A stretch of DNA of 24,441 nt from a virus. Numbering within the stretch: the stretch's first letter is position 1; each line of letters opens with the position of its first letter. The notes beneath the pieces are model-generated. The model ran no database searches, was not told the DNA's origin, and saw nothing but the letters and a program-made list of their open reading frames with translations. Positions 16,418 to 22,810 of the stretch are shown in pieces. A program made the position numbers and the translations under genes. The stretch lies in IMG/VR virus record IMGVR_UViG_3300033146_004417, positions 1 through 24,441 of that record; one strand, written 5' to 3'.

Positions 16418-16642
16418 ATGAAAATTTTAAAGGAATATATCAATTTTTATTATAATTATTTCATTAAAGAAGATTTTGACATCCTCAAAAAATGGGCAAT
16501 ACCAATTATAAAACCCGCATGGTTTATAAATTCAATTTTAAGATGGATGATATCTCCACTGGGTTTTCCATTTTTTTACTTATATAAAAAAAATGAAATT
16601 AAAATAAAAAATTTAATTGATGAATTATTAAAAGAAATTTAA
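16418..16642 (+). CDS. Small protein with hydrophobic centre
   Basis: A 74-residue protein beginning MKILKEYINFYYNYF, faintly like the shared targeting peptide but without a clear [LI]-x-E site. Residues about 26-56 are hydrophobic (IPIIKPAWFINSILRWMISPLGFPFFYLY), interrupted by Pro and Gly and flanked by Lys, so it may be membrane-associated. It ends with a charged helix (IKNLIDELLKEI). A possible TAnnTTTG promoter lies 15 bases upstream. It does not match a holin or another lysis protein that I know; function is unknown. Confidence 0.65.
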   Translation: MKILKEYINFYYNYFIKEDFDILKKWAIPIIKPAWFINSILRWMISPLGFPFFYLYKKNEIKIKNLIDELLKEI

Positions 16643-16706
16643 TAATTTTACTAAATATCCCACCACAATAATCGTTCATTAAAAAGTGAGTAATAATTTT
16701 TTACTA

Positions 16707-16714
16707 TATAAATA
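16707..16714 (+). promoter_or_regulatory. T4-late-type TATAAATA box
   Basis: TATAAATA within ACTATATAAATAAG, 20 bases before the ATG at 16735. It is nearly identical to the box before the tail tube gene (8486-8493), so both tube-type genes appear to be under the same late control. Confidence 0.55.
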
Positions 16715-16734
16715 AGTAAAATAAAATACTTAAA

Positions 16735-17382
16735 ATGAACTTAAGTGCACAAAATAACCAATTCATATTTCAATTACCCGTTGATTTCATAAATCCTGAA
16801 TTATATTCTAAATTTCAAGAGGTATTAGATAATAACCATATGGCATATGATAATGTTTTAGATTATATAAATAGTACAATAAAAGAAATTGTTTTTCCTA
16901 GTTTATCATTTGATGCTAAAAAGATGACATATTGGAAAGGTAAAGAAATAGAATGGAAAGAAACTGGTAATGTATTTGATAAATTCCAAAATGAACTTGA
17001 TATTACATTTAGAGCCGTTGACTCACATATGAATTATTTCATATTAATGGAAATATTAATGGAATATTATTTAAATAATAGAAAACAGTATATCCCCTAT
17101 TTTGCAATACAAATATTGGATAAACATGGAAATCTTATATATACAATAATATTTAAGGATATAATAATGAAATCATTATCAGAGGTAAGACTAAGTTACC
17201 AAAGTCAAGATGCATCAGAAAAAACATTTTCTATAACATTTAGGTATAACTGGTTAGATATTTTATGGGAATTGAAAAATAACCAAATGGATGAATCAGA
17301 TAGTATATTCGATATACCAATTGATAGAAATTATACCGATCATTTACCAGAAAGTCCTGGTCACACATTTAGTCAAACATAA
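16735..17382 (+). CDS. Second tail-tube-like or tube-associated protein
   Basis: A 215-residue protein with a tail-tube-like pattern: an early hydrophobic strand, EIVFPSLSFDAKK near residue 51, ELDITFRAVDSHMNYFILMEIL near 85-105, AIQILDKHGNLIYTIIFKDI near 124, SLSEVRLSYQSQDA near 148 and FSITFRYNWLDI near 168. Alternation of an amphipathic strand, a helix and paired long strands, with a ...F..V....LS..... segment, is typical of T4 gp19-fold proteins, including the tube-initiator and terminator proteins (gp48, gp54, gp3). It differs clearly from the tube at 7899. I infer a tube-fold protein of the tail or baseplate. The late-type TATAAATA box and a downstream hairpin agree with a virion protein. 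Confidence 0.65.
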   Translation: MNLSAQNNQFIFQLPVDFINPELYSKFQEVLDNNHMAYDNVLDYINSTIKEIVFPSLSFDAKKMTYWKGKEIEWKETGNVFDKFQNELDITFRAVDSHMNYFILMEILMEYYLNNRKQYIPYFAIQILDKHGNLIYTIIFKDIIMKSLSEVRLSYQSQDASEKTFSITFRYNWLDILWELKNNQMDESDSIFDIPIDRNYTDHLPESPGHTFSQT

Positions 17383-17402
17383 AATGAAACATTGTTCATT
17401 TT
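17381..17402 (+). terminator. Hairpin after tube-like gene
   Basis: An 8-bp stem (AAAATGAA with TTCATTTT) and a 6-base loop directly overlap the stop codon. No T-run follows, so it may be an RNA 3'-end stabiliser or a weak terminator. Confidence 0.4.
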
Positions 17403-17476
17403 ACAAAAAAAATAAAAGAAAGGAGATTCAAAAAAGATAAAAAATTAAAAAAAATTAAAAAAATAATTTATAAGAT

Positions 17477-17878
17477 ATGATTAATAAATTTAAAAACAAT
17501 TTTTTATCATTAAACGATGTATTAGATAAAGAAACTTTAATAGATTTTATGATTGAAAAAAAAGCGTTTAATGAAAATTTTATCAAAATGATATATGAAT
17601 CAAATGAATTAACAAAACTCACCAACATTAAAAAATTTAAAACTTCCAATTTTAAACAAAAAGATTATCATTTCGACATAACAAAAATAAAAAACGATTA
17701 TGCAATTGGGTATGACAAAGAAAAAAATAAAGTCACAGTAGATATAAGTGGGAATACAATATTCTCATACTACGATAATTATCAAGATCTAAAGAAAAAA
17801 CTTGATAATTATATAAATGATGAAGAATATGAAAAAGCAAATATATTATATAATTTTATTAAAAAATGTGAAAATTAA
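17477..17878 (+). CDS. Small protein with UVR-like helical hairpin
   Basis: A 133-residue protein starting MINKFKNNFLSLNDV. The C-terminal ~30 residues (DLKKKLDNYINDEEYEKANILYNFIKK) read like the UVR motif found in UvrB/UvrC and ClpC-adaptor proteins (L...L...I..EEYE.A....-I). That is a helical hairpin used for protein-protein contact. A middle strand region (YAIGYDKEKNKVTVDISGNTIFSYY) precedes it. It lies just upstream of the S1-like gene and in the same direction, with a 71-base gap. The leader is A-rich, with an isolated AAAGGAG at 17419-17425 too far from the ATG to act as its ribosome-binding site. The motif is small and the call tentative. Confidence 0.65.
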   Translation: MINKFKNNFLSLNDVLDKETLIDFMIEKKAFNENFIKMIYESNELTKLTNIKKFKTSNFKQKDYHFDITKIKNDYAIGYDKEKNKVTVDISGNTIFSYYDNYQDLKKKLDNYINDEEYEKANILYNFIKKCEN

Positions 17879-17949
17879 TTAAACTTTTACTACATCAATT
17901 AATAAGAAATATAATTAAATATATTGTATAACATTAAAAAAATAAAAAA

Positions 17950-19122
17950 ATGGAATTAATTGAAGGAGTAAATATTGGAAAATTACCAGATATTTTTGAT
18001 AAATTAACTAAAAAGGATAAAATATTAAAAATATCTGGTGATGATTCAATATCATCATTAAATGAAGATTATATAAAATTTGCCACTGAAATGGTAAAAA
18101 GAGATGGTGTATTTAGAGATATTAAAGAAGGAGAAATAATCAAAGGTAAAATTGTATCTATAAACAGAAAAGAAATAGTATTAGATATACAATACAAAGA
18201 TTATATTTATGTTGAAAATAAATTGTCAGATTTAAAAATAATTGAAAATCTAGAAGTCGGTAATGAAATAGATATCGTTATTACAAAAATTCAGGACAAC
18301 CCATTCTCGATAAAAGGATCTATAACAGATCTTATTAGACTAAAGGTATCTGACAAACTAAAAGATTATTATACTAATAATAAATATTTAGAAGCAACTG
18401 TTAAAGAAATAAAACCAGCTGGGTTTATGTTAGACATTGAAATGGATAATATAATAATAAATGCATTTATGCCAACAACTCTTGCCGGTATAAATAAATT
18501 AACAGATGAACAAAAAGATAACTTAATCGGTCAAAAAATAAAAGTAATGTTAGAAACATTACAACAAGATAAAGGTATATATGTGGTATCCAGAAGAAAA
18601 TATTTACAATCTCTCATATCAGAAGAAATCAAAAAAGTTAAAAGAGATTTTAATAATGATAAAACAAAAATATATGAAGGTTATGTAACTGGTGTACAAG
18701 ATTTTGGAATTTTTGTTGAATTTAATGAATGTCTAACAGGTATGATATACCGTTATAATGTCAATGAAGAATGGACAACAGATGAAAACTGGAAAAAAAT
18801 AGTTCCAGGAATGAAAATAAATTTCTATATTAAAGATATAATTCTTAAAAAGAAGAAAATCATTTTAACACAAATTCTAAGAAAATCTTTATGGGATACT
18901 ATAAAAAAAGATAAAGTATTAGATGGAAAAGTTATAGCCATTAGACCATTTGGAGCTTTGATTCAGTTAGATGTGGAAACTAACGGATTAATACAAAATT
19001 CTTACATCCAGAAAAATAATATAAAATTAAAAAAAGGTGATAATATAAGCGTTGTTGTATTAAGTGTTATAAAAGATGATAGAAAAATCTATCTTGCATT
19101 AAACAAAAAACAAAAAAAATAA
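17950..19122 (+). CDS. S1-domain RNA-binding protein, four S1 repeats (ribosomal protein S1-like)
   Basis: A 390-residue protein that reads as four S1/OB-fold domains. Domain 1, at about residues 61-125, is GEIIKGKIVSINRKEIVLDI. Domain 2 (145-217) is LEATVKEIKPAGFMLDI followed by NAFMPTTLAG. Domain 3 (238-310) is IYEGYVTGVQDFGIFVEFNE, the best match to the S1 consensus. Domain 4 (322-387) is LDGKVIAIRPFGALIQLDV. Bacterial S1 (four to six repeats) binds mRNA and delivers it to the 30S subunit. A phage copy could steer ribosomes to phage mRNA, or act in RNA metabolism. The first ~50 residues lack an S1 domain. It ends in a strong terminator. A Tex- or RNase-type S1 protein is excluded, since no other catalytic domain is present. 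Confidence 0.88.
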   Translation: MELIEGVNIGKLPDIFDKLTKKDKILKISGDDSISSLNEDYIKFATEMVKRDGVFRDIKEGEIIKGKIVSINRKEIVLDIQYKDYIYVENKLSDLKIIENLEVGNEIDIVITKIQDNPFSIKGSITDLIRLKVSDKLKDYYTNNKYLEATVKEIKPAGFMLDIEMDNIIINAFMPTTLAGINKLTDEQKDNLIGQKIKVMLETLQQDKGIYVVSRRKYLQSLISEEIKKVKRDFNNDKTKIYEGYVTGVQDFGIFVEFNECLTGMIYRYNVNEEWTTDENWKKIVPGMKINFYIKDIILKKKKIILTQILRKSLWDTIKKDKVLDGKVIAIRPFGALIQLDVETNGLIQNSYIQKNNIKLKKGDNISVVVLSVIKDDRKIYLALNKKQKK

Positions 19123-19139
19123 TTAAATTAATCCATATT

Positions 19140-19185
19140 AAAAAATAAGAGTAATAAAATGGGTAATTTATTACTCTTATTTTTT
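19140..19185 (+). terminator. Strong intrinsic terminator after S1-like gene
   Basis: A 19-bp perfect inverted repeat (AAAAAATAAGAGTAATAAA and its complement) with an 8-base loop, ending in a T-run on both strands. It starts 18 bases after the stop codon. Confidence 0.9.
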
Positions 19186-19197
19186 ATATATACTGTA

Positions 19198-19205
19198 TAT
19201 TTTTG
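19198..19205 (+). promoter_or_regulatory. TAnnTTTG promoter-like box
   Basis: TATTTTTG matches TAnnTTTG and lies about 30 bases upstream of the ATG at 19235, just after the terminator. A promoter is expected here because the terminator isolates this gene. The -33 element is not obvious. Confidence 0.3.
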
Positions 19206-19234
19206 ATGGCGGTCAAAACTAAATTTTATTTATT

Positions 19235-19699
19235 ATGAAAGATTTTAGACTTTTTGGCGGTGAAAAAATAAACGATGTATCTAAATATGTTGGTAATTAC
19301 ATTAAAAAATTCCCAGAAACTAAAATTATAGTTGGTACAGATTCAGAACAATATAAAAATTACACAAATTATGTAACTGTAATAGGATTGGTTAAACCAG
19401 GGAAGGGTGTGCATATAATATATAAAAGAGAAAAATTAAGAAAAATTAAAGATATTTTTTCAAGATTATGGAATGAAGTAGAATACACTAGAATGGTAGC
19501 TGATAAACTAGAAGAAAATATAAATAATAATTCTGATAAAAAAATAGTCACAGTTCATATTGATATTAATAATAATAAAAAAGAAAAATCAAATATGGTT
19601 CACGATAGTGCTGTTGGTTATCTTAAAGGACTTGGGTACTCTGTTAAATCAAAACCAGATAGTTGGGTAGCAACAAAAGCAGCCGATTGGTTATGTTAA
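19235..19699 (+). CDS. RNase H-like protein, YkuK type
   Basis: A 154-residue protein matching the YkuK (DUF458) type RNase H-like family: IIVGTDSEQY at residues 31-40 (first acidic residue D36), YVTVIGLVKPGKGVHIIYKRE, RLWNEVEYTRMVADKL at 77-92 (E81/E83), TVHIDIN at 106-112 (D110), then GYLKGLGYSVKSKPDSWVATKAADWL at 128-153, the family's most recognisable end. This is the fold of RNase H, RuvC and transposases, in which acidic residues hold metal ions for nucleic-acid cutting. The biochemical role of YkuK itself is, to my knowledge, not firmly established. Size equals the family's normal length. The stop overlaps the start of the next gene. Confidence 0.85.
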   Translation: MKDFRLFGGEKINDVSKYVGNYIKKFPETKIIVGTDSEQYKNYTNYVTVIGLVKPGKGVHIIYKREKLRKIKDIFSRLWNEVEYTRMVADKLEENINNNSDKKIVTVHIDINNNKKEKSNMVHDSAVGYLKGLGYSVKSKPDSWVATKAADWLC

Positions 19700-20019
19700 A
19701 AATAAATAAAATATATAAAATAGAATATAAAAATAATACATTTATTTATTATTTCTCAAAAAAGAATAATGGATTATTAAAATTTTATATAAAAATAAAA
19801 AAAGGACATCTTTTTTTTGATAAAGATGTCCTTATATACAATTCGTATCATATAATAAAAACAAATACTATATTTAACTATAACAAAAATAAAATAGAAA
19901 ATTTTATTTTAAATATAATACATAATTACATATCTGTATCAAATCAGAAAAGATTTCGTAAAATATTTAAAGATTACAACGAGCACCGTAAGCACTGTGC
20001 CACCCATTTTCCTTATTAG
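19693..20019 (+). CDS. Unknown small basic protein overlapping a convergent gene
   Basis: A 108-residue, Lys/Asn/Ile-rich protein. I start at the ATG at 19693, which overlaps the stop of the RNase H-like gene (ATGTTAA), suggesting coupling. The N-terminal half is beta-like (IYKIEYKNNTFIYYF, LLKFYIKIKKG), the C-terminal half helical (KIENFILNIIHNYISV). Two oddities lower confidence: a terminator hairpin (19802-19833) that serves the opposite strand lies inside it, and its last 53 bases overlap the end of the gene at 19967-21193. It may be a real gene in a crowded junction or just open frame in AT-rich DNA. Confidence 0.5.
   Translation: MLKINKIYKIEYKNNTFIYYFSKKNNGLLKFYIKIKKGHLFFDKDVLIYNSYHIIKTNTIFNYNKNKIENFILNIIHNYISVSNQKRFRKIFKDYNEHRKHCATHFPY
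19802..19833 (-). terminator. Terminator of the convergent minus-strand gene
   Basis: A 12-bp stem (AAGGACATCTTT with AAAGATGTCCTT) is followed on the minus strand by a T-rich run, 134 bases after the stop at 19967. On plus no T-run follows. It lies within the frame at 19693-20019. Confidence 0.65.
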
Positions 20020-21193
20020 GAACTCTTGATGCTATCTCATTTGTTTTAAAATTAACAACCATAGTATCCCATGGTGGGTACATTTTATAACATGTTTTTT
20101 TAATCTTTATTCTAAAAATATCATCTCTACCCAATCTCATATCATTCACATTAAATGCACCATTATCTCTTGCCCATCTTTTAATCAATTGATCAACTTT
20201 TGATCCTCTTCCACCTTCACCATACATATAATTTAATAAAATATACTCTTCTCCTGCTTTAAATTTTCCATGTGTATGTGTTTGAATACCAACAAACATC
20301 ATACTTCTACCATGTATCTTACCTTTATGATATACTACTAAACATTTTATATTTTCTGTATTTTCTGTATATACTTTAAATTTATTAGAATTTTTTTCTC
20401 TGTTCCCGCTAAAATTAGCACAAGATGAACTTCTCCATCCACCACTAATAGTATCGCAATCATAAGCATCCAGAATATCGTCACCCTCTAATATTTTAAT
20501 AGTATAACTATCATCAAATAACATTCTCCATTTATTTAAGAAAATTTCTATATCTCTTTGATTAAGATTATTATCATAATATTCTCTTGTTGTAATCCTC
20601 GTTAACATTCTATTGAGTTTTAATATCGTTCTTCTCTTAGATTTAAAAGGATCAGTACCTTCTTCGTAATGTCTTCTCGATAAACATGATATATTACCTT
20701 TATCGTCAACATCAAGATAATCTACTGGAAATTCTAAAAGATTCGATTTTTCTATATGTTTCAAACCCAATATAAATTGGGCAACTTTATCTAAAGTATC
20801 GATTTTTTGAAATCTTCTACTATTAAAATAAAATACTTTCTTTATCTTTTTATTATCAGTTTTTCTAATATATCTTTGATAAAATCCTATATCAAGTTTC
20901 TTTTTGTCATTAATTCTAAGTACTTTAAAAAATTCTTTACTATTTAAAAAATCAAAAACTTTATCTGGTAATTTACCTTTATTTTTATCTCTAACAAAAA
21001 TAATATCTCCAACATCTATCTTTAAATCTTGTTTTACTTTTAATTCTTTTAATCTATTTTCCATTTTATCAGATATAGTTATACTATCATACTCAGTATT
21101 ATCAATATCATTTGGGACTTCAATAAGATCATCACTATCAAATTTTTGTTCTCCTAATGATTCATTTAAATATTCTAAATACCCTTTAATCAT
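19967..21193 (-). CDS. Large capsid-targeting-type protein with conserved SC...GR domain
   Basis: A 408-residue protein beginning MIKGYLEYLNE|S, with an exact L-x-E|S site after residue 11, so it is a candidate packaged protein. The rest resembles a phage protein type that I have seen repeatedly but cannot name. A helical part is RRTILKLNRML at about 187-197, then DIEIFLNKWRMLF at 214-226 and ILEGDDILDAYD at 234-245. Next come SSSCANFSGN at 255-264, FKVYTENTENIKCLVVY at 272-288 and GKIHGRSMMF at 291-300, matching a pattern S-C...Y..N...LV......GR. After that come GEGGRGSKVDQLIKRWARDNGA and a C-terminal CYKMYPPW. The conserved Ser, Cys and Arg suggest a binding or catalytic site, but no activity can be assigned. 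It has its own TTAATATATAA box and downstream terminator. Confidence 0.82.
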   Translation of the reverse strand: MIKGYLEYLNESLGEQKFDSDDLIEVPNDIDNTEYDSITISDKMENRLKELKVKQDLKIDVGDIIFVRDKNKGKLPDKVFDFLNSKEFFKVLRINDKKKLDIGFYQRYIRKTDNKKIKKVFYFNSRRFQKIDTLDKVAQFILGLKHIEKSNLLEFPVDYLDVDDKGNISCLSRRHYEEGTDPFKSKRRTILKLNRMLTRITTREYYDNNLNQRDIEIFLNKWRMLFDDSYTIKILEGDDILDAYDCDTISGGWRSSSCANFSGNREKNSNKFKVYTENTENIKCLVVYHKGKIHGRSMMFVGIQTHTHGKFKAGEEYILLNYMYGEGGRGSKVDQLIKRWARDNGAFNVNDMRLGRDDIFRIKIKKTCYKMYPPWDTMVVNFKTNEIASRVPNKENGWHSAYGARCNL

Positions 21194-21216
21194 ATAATAA
21201 ATATTATTTATTTTTT

Positions 21217-21227
21217 TTATATATTAA
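21217..21227 (-). promoter_or_regulatory. TTAATATATAA promoter-like box
   Basis: An exact TTAATATATAA on minus, 23 bases before the ATG at 21193, which is a normal promoter distance for a short leader. Confidence 0.45.
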
Positions 21228-21272
21228 ATTAAAATAGTGAAAAAAAAATTATTAAAAATCTAATAAAAAATT

Positions 21273-21283
21273 TTAATATATAA
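21273..21283 (+). promoter_or_regulatory. TTAATATATAA promoter-like box upstream of PhoH
   Basis: An exact TTAATATATAA on plus, 99 bases before the PhoH ATG and 22 bases before a long hairpin, so a transcript from here would carry that hairpin in its leader. Confidence 0.4.
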
Positions 21284-21288
21284 TATGT

Positions 21289-21390
21289 ATGTTTAAAAAC
21301 AAATTAAAAAACCCAATTATTTTTAATCAATTAAATAGATTAATAATAATTGGGTTTTTTTATAAAAAAAAATTAAATATCTATGATTAA
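21289..21390 (+). CDS. Possible 33-residue leader peptide of phoH
   Basis: An ATG at 21289 opens a 33-codon frame rich in Ile, Asn, Lys and Phe that spans the hairpin at 21306-21360 and stops at 21388-21390, overlapping the start of PhoH (ATGATTAATG). A ribosome translating it would pass through the hairpin and end at the PhoH start. It could be a leader peptide, or chance. Confidence 0.25.
   Translation: MFKNKLKNPIIFNQLNRLIIIGFFYKKKLNIYD
21306..21360 (+). terminator. Terminator-like hairpin in the phoH leader
   Basis: A 15-16-bp perfect inverted repeat (AAAAAACCCAATTATT) with a 23-base AT loop, ending in a T-run on plus. It lies between two divergent genes with no gene ending into it, so it is either an attenuator, the end of a short RNA starting near 21290, or a barrier to read-through. 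Confidence 0.6.
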
Positions 21391-22096
21391 TGAAATTTTA
21401 ACAAAAGTAGCAAGTGAAGGATTTAATGTATCTAATAAAAAAATTGCGGAGTCGATACTAAAAGGTAAGGTAAAACTTAAATGTAAAAACCCAAAACAAA
21501 AAAAGTATTCAAAAATGATTGATAATAATCAAATCACATTATGCACTGGACCATCTGGTGTTGGAAAAAGTTACATTAGTATTGTAAAAGCTTTGGAATT
21601 ACTAAAAAATCCGAATAATAATTATAGCAAAATAATAATTATTACACCTGTTGTAGAATCAGAAGAAAAAATTGGATATTTAAAAGGATCGTTATCAGAT
21701 AAATTGGATCCATATCTTTTCTCCACATACTATCTAATCGATAAAGTAATAGGAGAATTTAATAGAAAAAAATTAGTAGAACTCGAAATAATAAAACCTT
21801 TAGCAATTGCTTATCTCAGAGGTGTCAACATAGATAATTCTATTGTTATTTTTGAAGAAGCTCAAAACTCTACAAAAAGAGCAATGAAAACAGTACTAAC
21901 AAGAATTGGTTATGAATCAAAATTCATAATATCTGGTGATATAGAACAAATTGATAGATTTAAAAATGATGACGATAGTGGTCTAAAAGATGCTGTTAAT
22001 AAAATAAAAGATATAAATGATGTTGGAGTAATGGAGTTTGATAATAATGATGTAGTCAGAAATCCAATAATATCAAAAATATTAAATCAATATTAA
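21383..22096 (+). CDS. phoH: PhoH-like ATPase
   Basis: A 237-residue protein with the PhoH P-loop signature: CTGPSGVGKSYIS at residues 54-66 (Walker A, GPSGVGKS 56-63), IITPVVESEEKIGYLKG at 86-102 (typical of PhoH after strand 2), SIVIFEEAQNS at 153-163 (Walker B, followed by AQN), and SGDIEQIDR at 184-192, with a later Arg at 226. It is a nucleotide-hydrolysing helicase-like protein found in many large phages. Its role in infection is not settled; an RNA-related or phosphate-stress role has been proposed. The size fits single-domain phage PhoH. The Walker A Ser replaces the more usual Thr (GKT). It converges on a small gene. Confidence 0.88.
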   Translation: MINEILTKVASEGFNVSNKKIAESILKGKVKLKCKNPKQKKYSKMIDNNQITLCTGPSGVGKSYISIVKALELLKNPNNNYSKIIIITPVVESEEKIGYLKGSLSDKLDPYLFSTYYLIDKVIGEFNRKKLVELEIIKPLAIAYLRGVNIDNSIVIFEEAQNSTKRAMKTVLTRIGYESKFIISGDIEQIDRFKNDDDSGLKDAVNKIKDINDVGVMEFDNNDVVRNPIISKILNQY

Positions 22097-22236
22097 TCAA
22101 CTTTCTTTGATATTTTAATAAAATATTTAATTCTTTTTCTTAAAATAGGAGCTATTCTTGTAATAACTCCTTTTTCTATAATAAACCCAGCACATAAATA
22201 ATTAGTACACACTCTATATAATCCATCTTGTAACAT
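22093..22236 (-). CDS. 47-residue conserved small phage protein
   Basis: A small frame from ATG at 22236 to TAA at 22093, overlapping the PhoH stop by 4 bases. It reads LYRVCTNYLCAGFIIEKG at residues 6-23 and ITRIAPILRKRI at 25-36. This matches from memory a widespread small phage protein of the form LYRV.T.YLCAG.....G.V...APILR. Function is unknown. It starts 5 bases after the stop of the gene at 22242-22526 on the same strand. The 47-residue length suits the family. Confidence 0.7.
   Translation of the reverse strand: MLQDGLYRVCTNYLCAGFIIEKGVITRIAPILRKRIKYFIKISKKVD
22147..22175 (+). terminator. Possible PhoH terminator inside the small minus gene
   Basis: AGGAGCTATT pairs with AATAACTCCT (9 of 10 pairs) and is followed by a T-run on plus, 51 bases after the PhoH stop. 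It coincides with codons of the 47-residue minus-strand gene. Confidence 0.4.
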
Positions 22237-22241
22237 AATTT

Positions 22242-22526
22242 TTAAATATTTGTTTCATAATCAAGAATAAACATAAGATTATATAATGTGCTACAATCTG
22301 ATATATAAATCTTCTTAACAATGATTCCATTTGACATCTTTATATCAATAAAAGATTTTCTTAACTCATTATGCATATATACTTTTAATATTAACTTTTT
22401 TTTACCATCTATATTAATTCTACTATTAAAAATAATACCATTTCTATAATAATTGCGTTTCCACTTCAATTTATTAGATTTGGTATACTTGATTATTTTT
22501 GATATTAAATCATCATTATTCATCAT
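22242..22526 (-). CDS. Unknown small basic protein
   Basis: A 94-residue protein starting at 22526 (MMNNDDL) or at the second ATG at 22523. The open frame to 22607 adds a hydrophobic stretch that lies in the promoter region and overlaps the gene starting at 22592, so I reject it. It is basic (ISKIIKYTKSNKLKWKRN), followed by beta-type strands (GKKKLILKVYMHN, SFIDIKMSNGIIVKKIYI) and a hydrophobic end. No family is recognised. It is first in a two-gene run with the 47-residue protein and divergent from the gene at 22592. Confidence 0.7.
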   Translation of the reverse strand: MMNNDDLISKIIKYTKSNKLKWKRNYYRNGIIFNSRINIDGKKKLILKVYMHNELRKSFIDIKMSNGIIVKKIYISDCSTLYNLMFILDYETNI

Positions 22527-22591
22527 ATCAAAACTATATATAAAAAATATTATAAAAAAATTTTTTATATATATATTAATAAAAATCCAAA

Positions 22592-22810
22592 ATGGGACAC
22601 ATAGCAAAATTTAATATCATGTTATCTAGTGGAAATTATTTAATAAATGAAAAATCAAAAGAAATTCACGATCTAAATAATATACACCAACAATGTTTCA
22701 TTGATATTATCAAAAATAAAACATATATAAAAGGTAGCCAATTACCAGAATATATTAAAAATGGATATAATGGTTGTAGATGGTGCAATTCTAAATATGA
22801 CACAGATTAA
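22592..22810 (+). CDS. Small cysteine-containing protein (C...CxxC)
   Basis: A 72-residue protein beginning MGHIAKF. Residues 26-37 (IHDLNNIHQQCF) and a terminal GYNGCRWCNSKY carry Cys at about 36, 63 and 66 plus His, a pattern of one Cys/His, a spacer and a CxxC that probably binds zinc. From memory it resembles small phage and mobile-element proteins of Bacteroidota with IHDL...C......H..GY..C.WC; I could not verify this. The stop overlaps the end of the convergent nuclease gene by 4 bases. Confidence 0.7.
   Translation: MGHIAKFNIMLSSGNYLINEKSKEIHDLNNIHQQCFIDIIKNKTYIKGSQLPEYIKNGYNGCRWCNSKYDTD

Noticed and set aside
17419-17425. AAAGGAG Shine-Dalgarno sequence
   Set aside because: There is no start codon at a suitable distance (the next ATG is about 50 bases away), so it is not a functional site for 17477.
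22527-22607. Extended start of the gene at 22242-22526
   Set aside because: The added part is hydrophobic, lies in the promoter region, and overlaps the divergent gene starting at 22592.
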